Shown here in pieces: positions 33,652-43,903 of a stretch of 64,000 nucleotides of DNA. The stretch covers positions 310,001-374,000 of the forward strand of contig VWRR01000008.1 in NCBI GenBank assembly GCA_013995675.1, written 5' to 3'. Source of the stretch: Cyanidiococcus yangmingshanensis (taxonomy: Eukaryota; Rhodophyta; Bangiophyceae; Cyanidiales; Cyanidiaceae). The translations under genes and the position numbers were made by a program. Numbering within the stretch: the first letter of the stretch is position 1; the number at the start of each line of letters is the position of its first letter. The notes under the pieces are model-generated. The model had not been told where the DNA came from, did no database searches, and was given only the letters and a program-made list of their open reading frames with translations.

Positions 33652-34208
33652 GTGAGCCGAACGTGGGCTGAATTCTTTACACGGCATGAAACTCGATGAT
33701 ATCGTGTTGTTGATGATCCTTCAGATCGGCACTGCTTGGTGGCGAAACCCACCAATGCGTACCGCGCTCGGGTCGGCGCCCAATTTCCGTGACAACGTCC
33801 GATCAAAGCAACATCGTCAACAGGGTGGCACGCGGCGTCAGGATGCATCCATTCGAGAATAACAGGTTGCTGGAAAGTTGTCCAAGTGGCGGTGACAAGT
33901 TCATCGGTCATGGACGCGCTGTTCGCCCGATCCCAATGAATCTGTAGCGCCTGCATTCAACATGTGTGCACACAACCAGGCGCAAGGATGCCTGCTACAC
34001 ACTCGTTTCCCTACGAGTGCACGTGCGTGCAATACTCGCTGATCCCATGAATGAGTGTCCGTTCGAATACAGATTCGCACATGACGAGCGATTGCCTCAA
34101 GCGTCGATGCTGCATTGGCAGCAGTGGCGCCCTCCATGACCCGCCGCCGTCAAATGACCACAACAACCATGCACAAGCCAAGTTGGTGCTTGTGTGCTTC
34201 CACCTCAA
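33652..34208. other. convergent intergenic
   Basis: 557 bp between two converging genes. It holds their 3' ends, and no gene is recognised. Confidence 0.5.
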
Positions 34209-36023
34209 TCAGGATGGCCTGTCCGAACTTGACGGACGACTGGTTGCCCGCTGCATCTCCGTATCGTACATGGCTAGTGGACAACCGGGTGTGCGCGTCC
34301 GTCGACCCTGACCGAGTACATCGAGCAAATCGCTGGTGACATGAATCACGCCCTCGAGCATTCGAAGCAATGGCTGCGCTACATAGCTCGCACCAACGCG
34401 CAGTCGATGAGCATCCGTGGGCATTCGTGCAATGTAGGCCATCCGACGAAGTTGGTGGGCAATCGGGCCGCTCAGATTCACGAGGCCGAGCAGCTGAACA
34501 CTGCCGTCATCGCGACCCAGCGTGACCATTTCACCCAAGTGCACGTACTGAAAAGCGAGTGGGTCGCGCCCCGTGAGACTGGCCCATACATTCCAGGCTG
34601 CATAATCGGCTTCCTGCAGAGCCAGTTGGGCCGTCATGCCTCGATTGGTCGCCTTTGATGATCCCGCAACCGGGACCGTGCGTAGCGGCTCCCGAATCTG
34701 TGCAGCATCACCAATCACAGTGACCTCGGGGTGAGTCGGCAGACGCAGAAATCGATCGGTGAACAGCTGACTGCGCTCGTTCCGTTCGATTGTTTGCTCA
34801 GAGCGGAGCGCTTCGCGCAGAACCTCGTTGACGCGTGTGCCCGCCGTCCAGAGGACCAGGTCGACTTGGTCAAGCGTGGTCTCTGTCGGCGGCGCAGCCT
34901 TATCTGCAGCGCGCTCCAGATGCGCGAGCCGTAGAGCGTTTGACCCCACAGATACAACGGAGGTTTCGGGAACAAAGGCTATGTTCCGTACGCGCAACGC
35001 TCTGCTGGCTTGGGCGCGATTATACGGTGTCGAATTGGGCATGATCTCAGTTCCTCGCTCTAAGATCTGAATCTGCGCTCGTGATCCCAGCCGATCGCTA
35101 AGGTTACATGCCAACTCAACCCCGCTGTAGCCGCCCCCTACCACCACAATGCGAATGGTCGGCTGGGACGATGTCTCTAGGAGTCGTATCCGTTCTCGAA
35201 GACGGATTGCGTCTTCAACGCTCCGGAAACCGAGCGCGTGCTCGCGGGCTCCATGTACCAGATCACGAGTATCTTCACTGCCGAGAGCAATCACCAAGCG
35301 GTCATAAGAAATGACCTGATCGTCATCGACCGCGTCTTGGGTATTTGTGCTTGCCACATCCCGTATGGTGATCTGCCGTTTGTCGAGATCGATATGCTGC
35401 ACTCGGGCCTGACGGAAAGCGACCTCTGTGTCGCTCAAAAGCTCCGTGTATGGTGGCGCCACTTCCCACAACCCCATTTCCCCAGTGACGAGCTCGTACA
35501 AAAGTGGCATAAACACAAATCGCTCCCTCGAGTCCACGAGCAGCAGTTCAGGTCGGACGTGGCGCTCCGATGGGCGCCGACGCGCTGAGGTCTGTTCGGA
35601 GCTTGTGCCGCTCACTAGTCGCTCTTCACGACTCACCTGTTTCGCATTCACATCAGCAGAGAATCGGGGGACGGCGTCATAGCGCTTGAGCTCACGGCCC
35701 CAGGGCAGTTGGCTTAGCCGCAACGCTGTGTAGAGTCCGCCAAAGCCGCCCCCCAGGATGCAAACCCTCGGTCGAGGAGGATTAACAGCGCTTGACGTTG
35801 AAAACGGTACGTCTTTGTCAGCCATTCCTATTCTGAGTTTCGACGGCCGATGACCGCGACGAGTTCCTCGACGAGCCGTTGAAACGTTCGCGTTGCGGCG
35901 CTGCTGCGGCGCCGGCAGGAGCTTGCACACACAATCATGCTTCCACCAGAGTGATGAACTGCTCCGACTCGTTAAACTCCACTTGCGACATAACAGCGCG
36001 GTGGAGAAACACAAGTTTATCAT
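34209..36023 (-). CDS. NDC1: type II NAD(P)H dehydrogenase, NDC1 type
   Basis: 604 residues, intact, ATG at 36023. Two dinucleotide-binding sites are visible: CILGGGFGGLYTALRL (residues about 88-103, FAD) and IRIVVVGGGYSGVELA (NADH). The order of blocks RFVFMPLLYELVTGEMGLWE, LVLWTAGTR, TVIGDAAQIREPL, LQEADYAAWNVWASL, FQYVHLGEMVTLGRDDGSVQ and LRRMAYIARMPTDAHRLRVG follows plant NDC1 and cyanobacterial NdbB closely. Plant NDC1 sits in plastoglobules, reduces plastoquinone and is needed for phylloquinone and tocopherol metabolism. The basic, Ser-rich N-terminus (residues 1-65) looks like a plastid transit peptide. Cyanidiophycean plastid genomes are known to encode menaquinone/phylloquinone genes, so a quinone-reducing role in the plastid is the best inference. 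Confidence 0.92.
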   Translation of the reverse strand: MINLCFSTALLCRKWSLTSRSSSSLWWKHDCVCKLLPAPQQRRNANVSTARRGTRRGHRPSKLRIGMADKDVPFSTSSAVNPPRPRVCILGGGFGGLYTALRLSQLPWGRELKRYDAVPRFSADVNAKQVSREERLVSGTSSEQTSARRRPSERHVRPELLLVDSRERFVFMPLLYELVTGEMGLWEVAPPYTELLSDTEVAFRQARVQHIDLDKRQITIRDVASTNTQDAVDDDQVISYDRLVIALGSEDTRDLVHGAREHALGFRSVEDAIRLRERIRLLETSSQPTIRIVVVGGGYSGVELACNLSDRLGSRAQIQILERGTEIMPNSTPYNRAQASRALRVRNIAFVPETSVVSVGSNALRLAHLERAADKAAPPTETTLDQVDLVLWTAGTRVNEVLREALRSEQTIERNERSQLFTDRFLRLPTHPEVTVIGDAAQIREPLRTVPVAGSSKATNRGMTAQLALQEADYAAWNVWASLTGRDPLAFQYVHLGEMVTLGRDDGSVQLLGLVNLSGPIAHQLRRMAYIARMPTDAHRLRVGASYVAQPLLRMLEGVIHVTSDLLDVLGQGRRTRTPGCPLAMYDTEMQRATSRPSSSDRPS

Positions 36024-36766
36024 AGAGAGGTTTCCGTCCTCACAAAGCACACGTTCACAGTAGCCTGCTTTGTACCAGAGCCTTCGGTGAACGGCGGCCT
36101 GGACAGAAGCAGATCGTGCCGGGGGACGGCGTCCGATGCCGGGCTGAATCTCGCTCGCCAGGAACGCCGGTCTGCAATGTGCGAGAGAACGTTCCCGATG
36201 GCCTGATACCGAACGCGACTTGCCACGTTCTTCTCAGCAACTTGAGAAATATTGCGTTCCAGAATGATCTCAATCGGTATCAGGCTGCAGTTTCAAGGCC
36301 AAGTCGGTGCACCGAACGCTGTTTCCGTTTTTCGCAACGAAAGCACGTAAGACGAATAGGGAGTAGCGAAAGCAGGAAAAAACGAGCGAGAACGGAGCAG
36401 TAACGACTGCGGCAGCCAGTCCATGCTTTCCGACTGGGATGGAATGATCGCACCCTTTCTCACGTGCACGGCACTTTCGCTCAGCGCTGACTCGAGGTGA
36501 CTTCAAAAGAGCCAGTCCGTCGGCGACAAGAACACCCGATCACGAAGTATATCTCGCCCGTGCGCGATGTCTTCTTGACACGACACCCAGTCCATGGTAT
36601 GTGCACCATTCAAAAACAATCGTAAAAGGTCTTTAAGCTCGCTTGAAACGAATGCACGTATCGCTGTCGAGATGAATACCAGGGACTCTTGGATGAGATT
36701 TTGTCGATGCTTCCCATCTGACTCGTCCGTTTCATCCGAGTGCGCCTACAAGTAGCTCCACGTATG
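36024..36766. other. intergenic, promoter side of NDC1
   Basis: 743 bp upstream of NDC1 and downstream of CTF8. Small open frames occur on both strands with no recognisable content. Confidence 0.45.
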
Positions 36767-37150
36767 CTAGGTGCGCCATCGTTTCAGCTCCTTGCCCATG
36801 ACTGGCACTCGAGGCCGCGGTCTGTTCACAAAAACTACTTTCTCTCGCACAAGGGCGACACACTCCCACCAGGTTCCAGGGTGGGCTTCATCAGGCCCTC
36901 GTTTGCGCAGGACCAGCAACGGTGTCGGTAACTTTTCTGTGGCGCCATGAAGCTCATACTGAACCAATGTGAGCACGCATTCCTGATCGTCGTCGCCGTC
37001 TCTCTGCAGGGTGCCAAGCAGACGCGGCTCTACGACGGCGTTGCTTGCACCACCATCAGACACACTCGAGTCTAGAGAAAGCACTCCCTGGAGCTCCAGA
37101 AGAGACCACTCTGGGAGACTCTTACTCTGTATCAAGATTGGAACATGCAT
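36767..37150 (-). CDS. CTF8: CTF8-like subunit of the alternative clamp loader
   Basis: 127 residues from the ATG at 37150. CTF8 joins CTF18 and DCC1 with RFC2-5 in the alternative PCNA loader needed for sister-chromatid cohesion. Recognition rests on the short family pattern: a start just before EWSLLELQGVL, then LGTLQ, then CVLTLVQYELHGATEKLPTP and LLVLRKRG, matching W-LIELQG ... LG-L ... L-IG-H-L-GK---L-KP--V--K. The size is typical of CTF8 (about 120 residues). The open frame extends upstream to 37345, but that part lacks homology and runs through an inverted repeat, so I use the inner ATG. Confidence 0.72.
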   Translation of the reverse strand: MHVPILIQSKSLPEWSLLELQGVLSLDSSVSDGGASNAVVEPRLLGTLQRDGDDDQECVLTLVQYELHGATEKLPTPLLVLRKRGPDEAHPGTWWECVALVREKVVFVNRPRPRVPVMGKELKRWRT

Positions 37151-38666
37151 CGGTAAAGAGACGTACACGCAACGCCTTCTAAAGCATTCGGCGCCATGCG
37201 TGTTCGCGAAAGCGGAGACGGCGCACCAGCGATGCGTGCGCATGGCCAGACCGAGACGCGATGGCGTCGTCGATTCGCGAACACGCATGGCGCATCCGAG
37301 GCATTCGCGGGGTGGTTGGCGCGCGCCCCGCAGTTGCCCCGCCACGCTCGATTTTCATCGTGTTCCGGTCGATCCACCGTTGGTGATCGATCGGTTGGAA
37401 TGCACTCGGTGTCTCGAGATCGTGACCGCTGATCGCGATATCGGTGGTTCGCCGGCAGATGAATCATTGGAAAGGTTCGACGTTTTTTTCCTCGTAAATC
37501 ATAGGAAATAGACTTGGGTTTCGTCAGATTCGGAGATGACGTTGAATGGGCGTCACGGTTCATTCCATGGATCGTTGGATAGATCCTCCGTGTTGGTCTG
37601 GATCAGGGGTGGGCGTCGACAAAATGTTGCGTATTCGTTTCGGATTTTCTGACATCTTGAGCTTTTTGTCGAAACAAGCAGTGTCGACAGGAGCGAAATC
37701 GAACAGTCTGGGGGCGTTGCTGGATGGCTGGGCGGCGCGCCGAGGATGCCCATGGCCTGCACGCTGTGCGCGCATGGCACTGGCAGCATTGTCTCCGACG
37801 CTGGACTCGCCATGGTGCGGTGGCGGATCTCAAAAAAATGGGAAAGCGGTTGTGCATTGAGGTATCGACCATCTTGGTAGGTTGGCTGCGTGTTCATAAT
37901 CATGCACCATGAAAAGATCCATAGATACAACGTGATTGATCGAGTCCATCTACGTGGGTGCGCATAAAATCAGTCGCAGACTCGCCGATACCTCAGGGCC
38001 TCTCTGCCACGCAGTGTGTTCCTCGCATCTCCAGCCCGTCATTCGTTCCGCAGGGCATGCAACTGCTCAATACGGAAAAGCGCAAAGAGGATGCATCGCA
38101 AAGTCAATAGAGGCGGCTGGTGTTTCATCACCCAGGCGACGATATGGCTTGTAGCCTTTTGTGCATCAGCCTGACCGACAGGGTACACGCAGAGCAATGA
38201 CGCCAAGGGGTATGTCGCAACTGTTCTCACTCCATGCGTGCATGTTGGTGCATCATGTTTATCCGTTCAAGGACCTGTTTTGAGGAGCATTCCGAAAAGA
38301 CTCGAATCGCAGGTCGTTGGTATGCTCGGGTGTCCGCAGCGCCCATTTGGGAAACGCGTGGCTGGTTGGCTGCCGCCGCCGCCACCGAACAGCGCCGGGA
38401 TAGACGCCTGCACTGGACAAAACGTTTTTCGAACAGTCGTTTTCGAGTCAGCACAGGTTTGAACGGGTTTCTGGAAACGTTTTGAATCGAGCGTCGGCCT
38501 TCAAGTGAACGAATTGTCGCCGACTTGACGTGTTGGCGTGAACGAGGTGGCTAGAAGGACTCGCATCGAGCTCAGCGAGTGATCTGGGGCTGCATCTAGT
38601 GGCGCCAAAGCACCCCTTATTTCTGCTTCTTCAGACGTCCATCTTCCAAGACATCTAGTCAGGACT
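37151..38666. other. 1.5 kb intergenic, no supported gene
   Basis: Lies between CTF8 (-) and the anion transporter (+), so it contains both promoters. Open frames here overlap on both strands and have no domain. The CTF8-proximal part contains a strong inverted repeat (listed separately). The part next to the transporter is plain. Confidence 0.4.
37191..37293. repeat. 20-bp perfect inverted repeat upstream of CTF8
   Basis: The left arm at 37191-37210 (gcgccatgcgtgttcgcgaa) is the exact reverse complement of the right arm at 37274-37293. The 63-bp spacer is itself partly self-complementary around a gatgcgtgcgcatgg core. It could form a long hairpin or bind a dimeric factor twice. It lies 40-145 bp upstream of the CTF8 start codon, so it is in the promoter or 5' leader. 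Confidence 0.8.
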
Positions 38667-41021
38667 ATGGATGACGACGACTACATGAGGCATCGAATGC
38701 ATAACGCTACCGAGAACGGCACGCGTGTAAGTGAGGAAATCACACCCAGCGAGCAAACTTTTGAACGCTCAACAGGGTCCAGCGATTTGGCGCAGCCGAG
38801 ATACTCTATTCAAAAACTAAGGGAACCTCCAAACGTTCTTCAGAGTTTGGGGATTCCGTTGCTTTCCGGAGAAACTGAACGTTTGGGCGGCAAGCGCGGC
38901 GAACTTGACGCTTCGGCGGCTCGTCAACGCTCTCGAGGTCGAGACGCGTGCTGCATGGGCAGTAGCAGCGACGGAAAGAGGTTCCGCTCGAGTGCTTTTT
39001 GGACAGCACTGAGGCAGTTCGGGCTTCGGTTACCGCATACACTCAAAAGCCTGGGCAAGAACACTGGCGAGTGGTTTCTGGACACCTTGAGTGATCTGAC
39101 CCGTCGGACGGTAGCGTTTGGGCGACGCTACTGGATCGCATGGGTGTTGATGGCACTTGCGGGTGTCGCGCTAGCGCTGCTCGGTAGGTTTGTCTTCGAG
39201 CCCCTCTCATGGAAGGGATGGTTCACGTTTGCGGTTTTGCTCATACTGCTCGCGTCGCTTGTCTGCAGCTGGCTCCCAACGGAGGTGTCTTTCGCGTACG
39301 CTGTTGTAACGCTGATGGCCTTTTTCGTGATATCTCCAAGCGAGGGATTGGTTGGTTTTTCGAACACCGGTGTTGCTGCCGTTGCGGTTTACTTCATGGT
39401 GGCTGAGGGTGTGTATCGAACGTCGGCTTTGCGGTCGATTTTCCGGGTGCTCCTGGGACGTCCCTCCTCCGTGCTCATGGCGCAGATACGCACCAGCATA
39501 CCTGCGGCAGTCGTTTCGGCGTTTTTGCACAACACACCTACGATGGTGATGATGATTCCTGGTGTCCAAAGATGGGCTCGCTTCAATGGACTATCGGGTG
39601 CAAAGATCCTCATGCCCATGAACAATGCTGCGGTCCTCGGTGGCTCCACAACGATTATCGGCTCGTCGGTGAACCTTGTCGTTCTTGGCCTCATACAGCA
39701 GAACAACGTAACGGATCCGCAAACTGGCCAGGTGATCAGTATTGGTATCTTCAGCATCACCAAGCTGGCAATCATTAACCTTGCTGCCTGTTTCGTGTTC
39801 ATGTTCGCTGTCAGTCGGTTCCTGCTCAAGGATCGGGAAAATGTCGTTGAGGACGTTGTGGAGCACCCACGGGAGTACACAGTGGCAGTGATGGTTCGCG
39901 AAGGCTCGCCTATTGTTGGCCTAACGATCCAGGAGGCAGGTCTGCGAGCGCTGAAAGGCCTCTTCTTGGTGGAGCTCTCCCGCAAGAATGGCCACCTGAT
40001 CGCTGCGCCGGGCCCCGATACCGTTATTCAAGCGCAGGACGTGTTGCTGTTCGCTGGACGTCTGGAGACAGTGGCTGAATTGTACCTTATCGACGGAATC
40101 ATACCAGCGTCGACGCACACCCGAAAGCTCTCGGTCCAGATGCATCGACGGCGACTTTACGAAGTCGTTGTTTCACCGTTCAGCTCACTCGTTGGGCATA
40201 CAGTGCGGGAAACCAACTTTCGTCGCAAGTACCACGCTGCTATCATCGCGGTACATCGCGGTGGCTCCATTGTTCGAGAGAAAATCGGTGACATTCAGAT
40301 CATGGGTGGGGAGACTTTCATCGTCGAGGCAAGCGAGGACTTTGGCGAGCACTACGCCCGCGATTCAGACTTTAGTCTCGTTAGCGAGGTGGGCGGCTCC
40401 GAGAGGCCACGTGAGGACCTGCCCCATATGTTGGCTGCAGGGTTTTTCGTGGCTCTGATGATCGCCTTCGCAGTGAGCGGGTTTATGTCCATATTCGTCA
40501 GCGCCAGTTTAGCTGTCCTTGGCATGCTCGTCACTGGCTGCATGACCTATCGACAAGCAGGTGCTTCGGTGCAATTTCCGATCCTCTTGACCATTGGTGC
40601 TGCGTTCGGGGTCAGCGGGGCCATGCAAGTTTCCGGAGTTGCCGCCCAACTCTCTCTTTTGGTCGTCAAAATCCTGCGACCTCTCGGATCACTGGGCCTC
40701 CTATTTGGAATCTATGTGATTACCGCACTGCTCACGAATGTGATCACCAGCATCGGAGCGGTGACCTTGACCTTTGCGATTGTCGCAAGCAAGACCACCG
40801 GAATCATCTACCAGGCCAATGTGAATGTCTATGCAGCGATCTTCACCATGATGGTGGCCGGCAACTGTTCCTTCATGCTGCATACAGGACACCAGACGAA
40901 CCTTATGGTGCATGGCGCGGCGAATTATCGAGTCTCGGACTGGCTCAAGCTCGGTACCCCGCTTCAGCTCGTCAGTTGCGTTGTAACTTCAATAGCGGCA
41001 AATTTTCTCTATCGCTCGTGA
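38667..41021 (+). CDS. SLC13/DASS-type anion transporter with two RCK_C domains
   Basis: 784 residues, intact, ATG start. A hydrophilic N-terminus of about 150 residues precedes the first helix bundle (ALAGVALALLGRFVFEPLSW onward). The loop SAFLHNTPTMVMMIPGVQRW and the stretch LMPMNNAAVLGGSTTIIGSS are signatures of the SLC13/DASS and related permeases. Two consecutive RCK_C (TrkA-C) domains follow at about residues 401-478 and 487-562. A second helix bundle comes next, with TALLTNVITSIGAV and GNCSFMLHTGHQTNLMV as its loop partners. This arrangement (membrane half, two RCK_C, membrane half) is that of the algal SLT/SAC1 sulfate transporters and their cyanobacterial relatives. Sulfate is the favoured substrate, but other oxyanions or dicarboxylates are possible. 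The location is probably the plasma membrane. Confidence 0.87.
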   Translation: MDDDDYMRHRMHNATENGTRVSEEITPSEQTFERSTGSSDLAQPRYSIQKLREPPNVLQSLGIPLLSGETERLGGKRGELDASAARQRSRGRDACCMGSSSDGKRFRSSAFWTALRQFGLRLPHTLKSLGKNTGEWFLDTLSDLTRRTVAFGRRYWIAWVLMALAGVALALLGRFVFEPLSWKGWFTFAVLLILLASLVCSWLPTEVSFAYAVVTLMAFFVISPSEGLVGFSNTGVAAVAVYFMVAEGVYRTSALRSIFRVLLGRPSSVLMAQIRTSIPAAVVSAFLHNTPTMVMMIPGVQRWARFNGLSGAKILMPMNNAAVLGGSTTIIGSSVNLVVLGLIQQNNVTDPQTGQVISIGIFSITKLAIINLAACFVFMFAVSRFLLKDRENVVEDVVEHPREYTVAVMVREGSPIVGLTIQEAGLRALKGLFLVELSRKNGHLIAAPGPDTVIQAQDVLLFAGRLETVAELYLIDGIIPASTHTRKLSVQMHRRRLYEVVVSPFSSLVGHTVRETNFRRKYHAAIIAVHRGGSIVREKIGDIQIMGGETFIVEASEDFGEHYARDSDFSLVSEVGGSERPREDLPHMLAAGFFVALMIAFAVSGFMSIFVSASLAVLGMLVTGCMTYRQAGASVQFPILLTIGAAFGVSGAMQVSGVAAQLSLLVVKILRPLGSLGLLFGIYVITALLTNVITSIGAVTLTFAIVASKTTGIIYQANVNVYAAIFTMMVAGNCSFMLHTGHQTNLMVHGAANYRVSDWLKLGTPLQLVSCVVTSIAANFLYRS

Positions 41022-41188
41022 ATGTCTTCAGCTGCATGTGCCGAGCATGTTACCCGCCGCTTTTGTCTGGCAACATGGGCGTGGTTGGCAACGTTGCCAG
41101 CTGCCTGCGATGCGAGAGGTTACGTCGAGACCCGCTCACGTGTACGCTGACACTTGACGACCTGGTTCTGGCTTGAGCTCACGAGTGT

Positions 41189-41409
41189 CGCCACTCGATC
41201 GGACGGATAGGGAGTTGATCATAGCGTGACGCACACACACTCTCTGTTTTCAGCACCTGCAGCAATGGGAATCAAGAAAACTGGACCTAGAAACGTTCCA
41301 CGCCACTCGATCGGATGGACAGGGAGTCGATCACAGCGTGACTGTCTCTGTGTGTATTTTCAGTACTGCAGCAGTGGGAATCAAGAGAACTGAACCTAGA
41401 AATGTTCCA
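41189..41409. repeat. 112-bp tandem duplication
   Basis: Copy 1 (41189-41300) and copy 2 (41301-41409) both begin cgccactcgatcgga and end in aaNgttcca. They differ at scattered positions, most strongly in a CA/CT-rich middle. The duplication is therefore not brand new. Copy 2 overlaps the C-terminal codons of the minus-strand candidate gene. Confidence 0.85.
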
Positions 41410-42102
41410 ACCTGATCAATGCGGATGAGCATCGTCAGCACCTCGGCATCTGCCTTTTTGAGACGGTCAAGAGCCCTGCACAAGCCGTCGTTTGCCCTCG
41501 ACACGGGTCGCCTGTTCTCCTTCAAATCGCGAAACAATGTGGCGAGCACTTTGTGGCTAGACAAACAAGATTCGTAACATATCCAGACAAAGAAACAGAT
41601 AGTGCAAGTATTGACTTGACAACAGCTCGACTGATCAACGAGAGGGAGAGCCCGTTCCGGTGCAGCGCTCAAACAGACTTTTCCGCGAAACACTTCTGAC
41701 TCGTTCAAGACATCGGTTTGAAGAAGCACGATGCGTAACAGCTGTAAAGAGTTCTATTTTCCAGAACCAATCGACGAGCCTCACACAAACGCGATGCTCG
41801 TTGACAGCAACCATGAGTCGTCGACTTGCTTCGGACAGGATGCGTGAGTGCACCACTTTCGCAAAAGAGCACGCTCGCCCCAGTTCATTTCCAAGCAGTG
41901 CACTTGTGTTCCACTGGCCTTGAAGAGTGCACTCAAGGAAGACTCCCCCCATGGTCAACGAAGCGACGCAACGCTCCGTAGGCCACGCTAGCACCGGCCT
42001 ATCTCGATAAACCAGTTCCGAAACGGAAACAGAGCATTCATTTCGAGCGAGCACTTGCTTTTTAGACAGTAACAAGAGGCAGTGCTCGCTCAGTCGAGAC
42101 AA
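41331..42102 (-). CDS. possible unknown gene, two frames
   Basis: Two overlapping minus-strand open segments (42102-41635 and 41729-41331) read like successive parts of one protein, separated by a one-step frame change in the same +1 sense as in neighbouring genes. The first part includes RLSEHCLLLLSKKQVLARNE and SLTMGGVFLECTLQGQWNTS. The second includes CFFVWICYESCLSSHKVLAT and RLKKADAEVLTMLIRIDQVG. The frame extends upstream of 42102 without a clear ATG. I do not recognise the family. The alternation of hydrophobic residues would suit a beta-rich fold in the first half. Its last 27 codons lie in the 112-bp duplication. A non-coding explanation remains possible. Confidence 0.3.
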
Positions 42103-42266
42103 ACGACCCCAGTGCTCATAAAACGTTGATAAGGGCCGACGCTCGGTACCAGTCCTGCGACGAATTCGGGCCAGTGGATTTGCGTGTTCGCGTCCCTGGA
42201 CGTCGAGCGACAGGATATTTGGGCTCGTCCGCGTTCATGTCTCTAAACGTCCCTCACAAGTTGTGA

Positions 42267-43903
42267 ATGACCCGAGACGGGACGAGATCAGTGGGGCGTT
42301 TCGTAGCGGATCCGAACCGCCTAGAAAGGATACAGAAACGAACGTACCGGATCCGCTTGACAACAGGAGAGCAGCTCTGTTTGCGGGGAAAGTTTAGTGT
42401 GTCGATAGATCGTGCCCATAGTCACGATCAGGCCCAATTTTTATTCAATGGGGCCAGGACCTCTTTCGAGCTATGGTCGGAGTTCGTGCCTGTAGACGCG
42501 CTTCCGTGGCAAAGTGCTCCTGTTTGGCAAGTACAGACCGAGTACGTGCAACTTCGAGTCAAGGACCGTAGTAGCAGAGCCTATCCTTGGCCGTTGAAAC
42601 TGTCGTGCACCCCCGTCGACCGTGAGAATGAAGCTGCAGAACCGTCTCGCAGTCGTTTTGTTGTTCCGCCGGCTTGAGTACGAGCCAACGAAACTGGAGC
42701 GTATCCTCGAAGCGCTCCAGACAGAGACCGCTCCAGTTGTACTGGTCTGCGGCCCTCGAAAATCGGGGAAATCAACGCTGCTCTCCCTGTTGAGCTTTCT
42801 TGGATGGCCTCGTTTTGGTGCACCGCTCGTGATGGAGCTGGATGTTGGCCAGAATCTCTTCTTGGCACCTGGCTACGTCTCCCTGCATGCGTTGAGAGCA
42901 CTCGCCTGGCCGGTATGGAAGGCACCGACGGAGCGAATCGAGAGCTTCTTCTGCGGTTTTGTGACACCACTGTCAGACCCGCAGCTTTATGCAACATGCG
43001 TAGAACACCTCTGGCAGGTAGGTGCGCTCTATCGAGGACGACGGTTGATTCTGGTGAACACGCTCGGCTGGACGCAAGGCTATGGCCGATCCCTGCTGCA
43101 AACCTTGATCGAAATGATCCAGCCGAACCTGATTGTTCGCATCGACGAGACGATGCCTAGCATTGGTACTGAACGGAGCTTGTGGACAAAAGAGGCTTCG
43201 CTGACGACGTTTGGTGACAATTGCACGGTGTTTCATTTGGAGTCGGCACCGGAATCGAGTCGAGTACGACGAGCGCTCTCTCCGGCTCATATGCGCGCTT
43301 CACAGATCCTTCACGAGTTGTTGCAGCGATGCGACTTGGAGCGATCCTATGGCACTCTGGCCGACTACTTCCGTTGGTTAGTGTGGATGAATAGCCCTGC
43401 TTTTCCGGTTGTTCAGCAGCTTTGTTCGGTGCCTCCATGGTGCGTCGCTTTGGATACGATTTCCGTTGTCTTTGTAACGGATGCGAATGGGACTGCGATG
43501 TCTGCGACCCGAAACTGATCGAGAGTTTCTCTACCGAATTCTGAACGCGAGCATCGTGGCGCTCTGTGTCGCCCAGGAAGAGCTGGGGGATTCGACGCCC
43601 AGACGTAGGTTGCTCCATTCGCCCGGCCTTGGTCTGGTGCGCTCCATTGATATCGACAATGGGTTGCTTTATATGATCACCAGTTTGCCTGGATCAGTGC
43701 TGGAGCAAACAATGGCGCTGGCGACGAGTCCAGATGTGCAGCTCCCGGCTGCAGCGCTGCAACTCGGCGGTATGCAGGCAGAGCCATATCTCGGTTTAGC
43801 TTGTACCGGCGGAGTGGAAGAGCCAGCATCCGATCGTACAGCGGAATCTCGGAAGAATCTTCTCCGCAGACGTTTGAGAAGTGCATCGACGTTGGGCGCG
43901 TGA
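42267..43903 (+). CDS. GRC3: polynucleotide 5'-hydroxyl kinase GRC3/NOL9, frame-broken
   Basis: Clp1/Grc3-family kinase that phosphorylates 5'-OH RNA ends during rRNA ITS2 processing in the nucleolus, acting with the nuclease LAS1. About 545 residues, ATG start. The P-loop is VVLVCGPRKSGKSTLLSLL. It is followed by VMELDVGQNLFLAPGYVSL (Walker B-like region) and LILVNTLGWTQGYGRSLLQT. The end GLVRSIDIDNGLLYMITSLP is the family's C-terminal block, closing with a PYLGLA-type motif. The frame changes twice by +1: at about 42665-42680, immediately around a TGA after FVVPP, and between 43470 and 43520. In both cases homology resumes at once. Clp1 itself is less likely because the C-terminal block is of GRC3/NOL9 type. 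Confidence 0.82.

Larger units (their letters stand above)
41022..42266. other. intergenic with tandem duplication and a possible minus-strand gene
   Basis: Lies between the anion transporter and GRC3, both plus strand. It contains the 112-bp duplication and a minus-strand coding candidate, each listed separately. The stretch 42103-42266 would be a divergent promoter if the candidate is real. Confidence 0.4.
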
